Shown: piece after piece, positions 60,801-64,000 of the stretch
Numbering within the stretch: the first letter of the stretch is position 1
Layout of the letters: each line of letters begins with the position of its first letter
Assembly (NCBI GenBank): GCA_000934455.1
Contig: KN887621.1
Location: 23,828 to 87,827, forward strand
DNA: 64,000 nucleotides
Source: Apostichopus parvimensis
Lineage: Eukaryota; Echinodermata; Holothuroidea; Aspidochirotida; Stichopodidae
Reading direction: 5' to 3'
The notes under the pieces: generated by a model
Databases searched by the model: none
Told to the model about the DNA's origin: nothing
The model's input: only the letters and a program-made list of their open reading frames with translations
Position numbers and translations under genes: made by a program

Positions 60801-63568
60801 TGAACATACTGTCTGTGAGACTTTGGATAGCCGCCTTACATGTGACCCGAGTTCACATAGCAGTCCATTTTTAGTACTGGATGTAATGAAACATATCAAT
60901 GCCATTGTGGAAGGAATAAAATGTTTGCAGTCGTATGGGGTGAGTCTGTTGTATACTCATGTATCAATAATATAGTTGCTTATGAGTATGGTTTCCCAAA
61001 TATAAAGATGTTGTACTATTATTATTATTATTATTACAAACATATTTATGGATTACTCTCACGCTTGCGCAAGTGTGATAGTTGGTGCACCACTAATTCA
61101 GCCCAACATTCGAAACTCTTCGTAAAAGTTTAAAGAAATTGTATACATCACACCCTGATCACATCAAGACGACTTTGTTAATTTTCCAATGTTATAATAG
61201 TTCACTGTTTGTACTAATTATTTGTGTATTATCTTATCTTTGAAAGATCGATATCAGATTTGTCATTTGTATATGGTCCAATTAACTTTAACAGTTTTTA
61301 CATCCGGGGTTATCAACTAAGAAGATTCTATACACAAAGGAAGGAATCTGTAAATTATATGATTTCTGTCTTGCTGACGATGCGTCAAAGATAGTAGCTC
61401 TAAAGAAAACACAGGTGATAATTTTTCTAATAGCAATTTCGAACGTCTAATGTATTCCTAGCAATATTTTGTTTTGAAAATAACTTTAATGAAATATTTC
61501 CACGTCATTTATGAAATGAAATAACATTTCATTACATAAAGTGTCACCACACAGAACGTTTTATAAGAGTTAATCAATATTTCCGTTCCATCATAAACAA
61601 ACATATTATTGCAGGTCACATGTTTATTAACGACTAATGATGATCAATTTCCATCTTAGTTCTTTCTGATTATTAACGGTGGTTTCCTATTTTTCTACAA
61701 ATAAAAATCAAAAATCAAATTTAAAGCAGATAACATCTAAATATTTACTTCTCATTTGGTTTTGTAACTATACCATGCTGCCAATATGAACGAAAAAGCC
61801 AGTCATAGTTACAGCTTTTTCATATTTCATATTTTTGCCAGATGAATACTGTCTCCTTAAACCAGTTTCCTCCAGAATCTTTCTTCCGTAATGAATATAC
61901 TGCAGAGAGTGATGTATGGTCCACAGCTGTTGTAATATGGGAGATCTTATCAATGGGTAAATAAAGTATACAAATATAATATGTTTATGGGCCATATCCA
62001 TAGCTATGGTCGTTATCATAATATAGTTTTGCTATAATTTGTGTATGCAAGAAAGACGAATATTCGAAAAACAAACAAAGTGTTATGACTTATTGTAAGG
62101 TTATTGATAATAACATCGTCTGAGAAAGCGACCTACAACATTACATGAGATTTAGAGAGCAACGTTTATGCTAATAGTATCTTAATACGCAAAATAATGT
62201 GGGTTAGAGAAACATTGTACTGCAATGAGTGTTGTATTTGTTTAGTTCCTGCGTATTACTATTAACAAACTTATTGCTAAAGTTTTCTTTTCTTTTTTTT
62301 AATGTACAAAACACTAGCCCATAAAAAGAAATGAATCTGATAATAGCTAGCATTGTTATAAATTCTCTTCCAATTTTTCCCGAAGGAGAACATCCGTTTC
62401 CAGTAGATGAAGATAGAAAACCCGGTCAAGATGTTCAAGCACCGACGTGGAATTGGCCTCAAAGATACTTACAGCTGAGGTATAATTTACCTACCAAATT
62501 GACTTAATATCATGCCAATCGTTTATCATTTATTCATCGAATTCATTATCAATCCTGTAAATTATTGTAATAATTCACATGAAAATACGACAAATCAATG
62601 AAGATCGTTCTCTTTTTTAGCAAAGTTAGTAGACCAGTATTGTCAATAAAAGAATCATGCATGATGATGGTACTTTAACAATATGTAATAGTTTTACAAA
62701 ACCACTACTACGAGATAAGCAATTTAACTCCAACAAACAGTGGTGAAACATTATAATTATCATTTGGTTTAACCAAATGCTTGTCACAGCTCTATTGGAT
62801 GAAATGGCATGTTAATATTTAAGTGAACTGACACTAAATATATGAATAGGATAACTTAAATATTGTCTTACATCTTAATAGCGGGGTGTTAACATATCAA
62901 TTAAAATTGATACATTTCTTTATTATTAAACATTTTGTATGTTTTATTTTAGGATAACCTTTAATACTTTCGCAAACATTGTTTGTATTCCAAACGTCGA
63001 TAATCATTTCACTGTTGCATAGTAATTATGTACAAAGTACGTTTCATTCTACATATCTTTTGGCAGAAACTTGGTGTTATTTGATTGTTGGAGTCAAACA
63101 TGTTCTCTTAGACCTTCAATTCATCATCTTAAAGAATCATTCAAAGTAGTAAGTGGAATCCCCAACTAAAATATTTATTTATTTTAAAGGAACCGAAAGA
63201 CACACAACGTAGAGTTGATTTTCTAATGCTTTAAATACAAAACGTTGCAAACTTGCAATTTTACAACGTAGCTGTCAGAACCATTGTACTGTCAACAAGT
63301 TTAGGTTAATATGTAAATTCTTTGTCGAACAGTATACTCTGTGTTTACCGTGTATCGATGGAATTCGAAAATGAAACCTACCACGAGCCAATTAATTGTA
63401 ATTAAGTCAAGAATTTCAGAACTAAGAAACAAATTTTAATATATTCATGGGCATCTAACATGTCATTTCTTTTCATGTTCACAGATTTTTGAAACTTTAA
63501 TAGAAAACAGTTTCTATGAGATACCACTTTCCGAATCATACATGCCAATGGGTGGAACTACTCTTTAA
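48563..63568 (+). CDS. Gene B: Ig-transmembrane receptor with tyrosine pseudokinase (spliced, 20 exons, 981 aa)
   Basis: Predicted receptor-tyrosine-kinase-like protein. Coding exons are 48563-48899, 49259-49585, 54285-54596, 55517-55828, 56228-56527, 56974-57003, 57318-57347, 57743-57832, 58088-58112, 58552-58619, 58719-58761, 59136-59200, 59620-59787, 59965-60150, 60782-60939, 61295-61414, 61842-61956, 62386-62479, 63067-63148 and 63485-63568. Phases agree throughout and the 2946 nt are divisible by three. Order: signal peptide (1 to about 21), five Ig-like domains (to 529), Thr/Pro stalk, transmembrane helix (about 554-572), juxtamembrane segment, kinase fold (about 665-955) and tail. The P-loop is reduced to VGTIY, no beta-3 lysine is visible, the catalytic loop is HPGLSTKK and DFG is DFC, while ESDVWSTAVVIWEILSMG is clearly of tyrosine-kinase type. 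It is inferred to be a non-catalytic scaffold or co-receptor. An acceptor-like TATTTCAG just before the ATG suggests an untranslated first exon. Confidence 0.85.
49259..49585 (+). CDS. Gene B exon 2: Ig-like domain 2
   Basis: Residues 113-221, phase 1-1. It contains SCYATGGRPAVNLSITV and TGNLSCHSIG, with several N-linked sequons. The donor TATG/GTAAGA follows SYSTYG, the same ending as exons 3 and 4 (SLYTYG), which points to descent from one Ig exon. Confidence 0.85.
49680..49870. repeat. Gene B intron 2 repeat, copy 1
   Basis: Shares an ordered set of words (CTTAAAACTAC or CTTTTATAACTA, GGCTTATTCATA, AAACTGCAAGTAA, TTGGG.TTTC) with 51860-52065 and 52095-52280. Confidence 0.5.
51860..52280. 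repeat. Gene B intron 2 repeat, copies 2 and 3 in tandem
   Basis: Two diverged units of about 200 bp (51860-52065 and 52095-52280), each ending AACTGCAAGTAAATTGGGTT or a close variant, then a TTTCG/TTTGCG and GTGACATA segment. Confidence 0.55.
52930..53960 (-). mobile_element. LINE reverse transcriptase relic in gene B intron 2
   Basis: Opposite strand to gene B. Fragments in order: LDTINHEILIRKLSYY (near 53880), VTIGVPRGSIL (near 53740), then RALYFRNILMYICVHGLAP (53150-53200) and SFKFSGGRSWSSLPTNL (52975-53030). They match the order of a CR1/L2- or Jockey-like RT domain with its thumb and C-terminus. The reading frame is broken at several points; no 5' region or ORF1 is present. Confidence 0.8.
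53995..54284. repeat. Intron segment duplicated together with gene B exon 3
   Basis: Words from TTATGCTGAGT through TTTAACTCACGTAGGGT, ATACAGACAATT and CATTCAACGTAG to the TTTACGCAG acceptor recur in the same order before exon 4 (about 55125-55516), where extra sequence is present. The left limit lies next to the LINE relic. Confidence 0.75.
54285..54596 (+). CDS. Gene B exon 3: Ig-like domain 3 (duplicated)
   Basis: Phase 1-1, 312 nt. Starts VPPRMSLKINEF, contains TCFSWDARPNVNLSWGI and ETISCYGNS, ends LYTYG. By eye it differs from exon 4 at roughly 25 of 312 bases, and at 12 residues. Confidence 0.88.
55125..55516. repeat. Intron segment duplicated together with gene B exon 4
   Basis: Partner of 53995-54284, longer because of about 90 extra bases between the shared blocks (for example after ACTCACGTAGGGT). 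Confidence 0.75.
55517..55828 (+). CDS. Gene B exon 4: Ig-like domain 4 (duplicate of exon 3)
   Basis: Same length, phase and borders as exon 3, and about 92% identical to it by eye. The upstream intron sequence is also recognisably duplicated. Changes include S/A next to the first Ig cysteine motif and charge changes in the N-V-T-E-G-D-T region. Confidence 0.88.
56228..56527 (+). CDS. Gene B exon 5: membrane-proximal Ig-like domain
   Basis: Phase 1-1, 300 nt. It contains NLTVICHADGAIPTAVLSF and NITCSSTQ, a divergent member of the same Ig sub-type in which RP has become IP and no core tryptophan is seen. It ends TTVTPFG at a GTAAGC donor. Confidence 0.82.
56974..57003 (+). CDS. Gene B exon 6: stalk micro-exon a
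   Basis: A 30-nt phase 1-1 exon after a CTTTTCTTTTCAG acceptor, encoding DESTTQPTIP. It is part of a Thr/Pro stalk and can be skipped without changing the frame. Confidence 0.65.
57318..57347 (+). CDS. Gene B exon 7: stalk micro-exon b
   Basis: Another 30-nt phase 1-1 exon, acceptor TTTTCTTTCAG, encoding DRPTTEPLTA. Length, phase and composition match exon 6, suggesting a duplicated stalk unit of adjustable length. Confidence 0.65.
57743..57832 (+). CDS. Gene B exon 8: transmembrane helix
   Basis: Encodes GYLQ, the hydrophobic run WIILSNAILLLCFLFLC, then TYKITIKIR, a basic stop-transfer. Phase 1-1, acceptor CTTTCTTTACAG, donor AGAG/GTAAGT. It has the same ending layout (IRG across the junction) as the transmembrane exon of gene A. 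Confidence 0.85.
58088..58112 (+). CDS. Gene B exon 9: juxtamembrane micro-exon
   Basis: 25 nt, phase 1 in and phase 2 out, encoding ASSSVNLS. Acceptor TATTTTCTGCAG, donor CAAC/GTAAGG. Confidence 0.6.
58552..58619 (+). CDS. Gene B exon 10: juxtamembrane segment
   Basis: 68 nt, phase 2 in and phase 1 out, encoding a Thr/Gln-rich segment (DSDTTLGGTTQ, LNTFPADQS). The donor CAC/GTAAGT is strong. Confidence 0.65.
58719..58761 (+). CDS. Gene B exon 11: juxtamembrane segment
   Basis: 43 nt. Using the acceptor TTTACTTTAG it reads LLQNPLQGSLQNKQ and leaves in phase 2, which fits exon 12. A second acceptor 8 nt downstream would break the frame, so this start was chosen. Confidence 0.6.
59136..59200 (+). 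CDS. Gene B exon 12: Ser-rich juxtamembrane segment
   Basis: 65 nt, phase 2 in and phase 1 out, encoding SDLPSIPSDESNS and IHSIGSER. It is acidic and serine-rich, as often found before a receptor kinase domain. Confidence 0.7.
59620..59787 (+). CDS. Gene B exon 13: pseudokinase N-lobe start
   Basis: 168 nt, phase 1-1, residues 647-702. SEFCILLTIKVGTIYNRWMG aligns with the glycine-rich loop, but only one of its glycines remains. NKCAVLTTIA sits where the VAVK lysine should be, with no lysine in place. An internal GTGAGT at 59674 could act as an early donor; the longer form is preferred because it reads on as kinase. Confidence 0.75.
59965..60150 (+). CDS. Gene B exon 14: pseudokinase alpha-C to beta-5 region
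   Basis: 186 nt, phase 1-1, residues 703-764, beginning EECSFLAKSLCDP and containing NWNAFVKRTLDLP and LLTRIEGIAVDK. Its place in the fold is inferred from the hinge that follows in exon 15. Confidence 0.8.
60782..60939 (+). CDS. Gene B exon 15: hinge and alpha-E helix
   Basis: 158 nt, phase 1 in and phase 0 out. TLYLVTEHTVCETLDSRL matches the kinase hinge (LYLVTE), and INAIVEGIKCLQSYG matches alpha-E just before the catalytic loop. The acceptor is TTTTCTTACAG. Confidence 0.85.
61020..61036. repeat. Short TTA microsatellite in gene B intron 15
   Basis: A run of about five ATT/TTA units. Confidence 0.8.
61295..61414 (+). CDS. Gene B exon 16: degenerate catalytic loop and DFC motif
   Basis: 120 nt, phase 0-0, residues 818-857. 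FLHPGLSTKKIL replaces the tyrosine-kinase HRDLAARNVL: the catalytic Asp is Gly and the Asn is Lys. KLYDFCLADDA replaces the DFG segment, keeping its Asp. Acceptor TTAACTTTAACAG, donor CAG/GTGATA. Confidence 0.88.
61842..61956 (+). CDS. Gene B exon 17: PPE and DVW segment
   Basis: 115 nt, phase 0 in and phase 1 out. QFPPESFFRNEYTAESDVWS and AVVIWEILSMG are the most conserved part of the domain; PPE stands for the APE motif. This stretch marks the fold as tyrosine kinase-like rather than Ser/Thr. Confidence 0.92.
62386..62479 (+). CDS. Gene B exon 18: C-lobe segment
   Basis: 94 nt, phase 1 in and phase 2 out, encoding GEHPFPVDEDRKPGQDV and APTWNWPQRYLQLR. The opening GEHPFP corresponds to the GxxPY/F step after alpha-F in receptor tyrosine kinases. 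Confidence 0.82.
63067..63148 (+). CDS. Gene B exon 19: alpha-H/alpha-I, CW...RP motif
   Basis: 82 nt, phase 2 in and phase 0 out. LVLFDCWSQTCSLRPSIHHL matches the conserved CW...RP of kinase subdomain XI. Of two overlapping donors, GTA/GTAAGT is chosen because it keeps the frame into exon 20. Confidence 0.85.
63485..63568 (+). CDS. Gene B exon 20: cytoplasmic tail with YMPM, stop
   Basis: Starts after TTTTTCATGTTCACAG in phase 0 and ends TAA at 63566-63568. It carries two tyrosines in signalling-like contexts, Y965-E-I-P and Y973-M-P-M. The second fits the Y-x-x-M consensus for PI3-kinase p85 SH2 binding. Phosphorylation would need a partner kinase. Confidence 0.8.
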   Translation: MFETLIENSFYEIPLSESYMPMGGTTL

Positions 63569-64000
63569 AATTAAATTGAGAGAAGCGCAACGAAGATAGA
63601 TGGACTGTTTCAGATGATAGCAGAAATGTTTTGACAACTACCGATAACCCTATATGCATAGAAGACATCCAATACTATAGTTGTATTTAAAACAACAGTT
63701 TCTCTCAAAAAAGAAAACAAAGTGATGCTCACTGCACCAAGTTCCTGATGTTGAATGTGGAGACATTTTTATGCAACTGGAGGCAAAAATCACAGCAGAA
63801 TGATATTTACGTTAATCTCGTTTGAACAGTACGAATCGATGTTATTTTGAACGTGTATACTTGGATTGATATTAATGAAATTGTTAATCTAACATGTATC
63901 TGTTAGAGTTGGAAGTGTTTGTGTGTTGCCACACAGTGGCACACACAATGACGAACCCACACAAACTGATACATTTTGCCCCCGTCCCTCACGATGGGGC
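63569..64000. other. 3' flank of gene B
   Basis: Probable 3' untranslated region. An ATTAAA lies just after the stop (about 63574), which is probably too close to act as the poly(A) signal; no AATAAA was seen before the window ends. Confidence 0.4.

Noticed and set aside
1-64000. CRISPR arrays, bacterial operons or rRNA genes
   Set aside because: None seen; the spliced genes and repeat types are those of an animal nuclear genome.

Overview
The window is animal nuclear DNA: A+T-rich, intron-rich, with GT-AG splice sites, retroelement relics (a Penelope-like element, LINEs, a tRNA-derived SINE), microsatellites and one 500-N assembly gap. The style of its NACHT domain, the phase-1 immunoglobulin (Ig) exons and the repeat types suggest an echinoderm, most likely a sea cucumber. 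That assignment is an inference from gene style, not a match to a known sequence.

Two large receptor genes could be assembled exon by exon, with every splice phase agreeing. Gene A lies on the minus strand (20557 down to 3194; 10 coding exons, 3372 nt, 1123 residues). It encodes a signal peptide, four Ig-like domains, one transmembrane helix, a short basic linker on two tiny exons, a full NACHT ATPase module and a short leucine-rich tail. It would be a cell-surface NLR: an antibody-like ectodomain joined directly to the STAND ATPase normally found in cytosolic sensors. Gene B lies on the plus strand (48563 to 63568; 20 coding exons, 2946 nt, 981 residues). It encodes a signal peptide, five Ig-like domains, a Thr/Pro stalk, a transmembrane helix and a tyrosine-kinase fold whose catalytic motifs are lost (HRDLAARN reads HPGLSTKK, DFG reads DFC). 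Its tail ends with YMPM, which resembles a PI3-kinase SH2 docking site.

The two genes diverge from a gene-poor spacer of about 28 kb. They share a recognisable Ig sub-type, with C-x(4)-x-x-R-P-x-V-x-L around the first cysteine, on phase 1-1 exons. The picture is one ectodomain toolkit joined to two intracellular outputs, a NACHT ATPase and a pseudokinase scaffold. In gene B, Ig exons 3 and 4 are a recent tandem duplication.

Layout: 1-3.2 kb, repeats and no gene; 3.2-20.6 kb, gene A, with a Penelope-like element in intron 5 and TGACCT-rich repeats in introns 1 and 2; 21.8-22.9 kb, a GTAA microsatellite containing the gap and abutting a LINE 3' end; 29.3-29.7 kb, a SINE; 31.7 kb, a Penelope terminal-repeat fragment; 38.6 kb, a weak ankyrin-like reading frame; 41.6-43.7 kb, an unrecognised and probably decayed spliced locus on the minus strand; 44.9-45.9 kb, two unusual self-complementary repeat arrays; 48.6-63.6 kb, gene B, with a LINE relic and repeated segments in intron 2. 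The remaining spacer shows no supportable gene.
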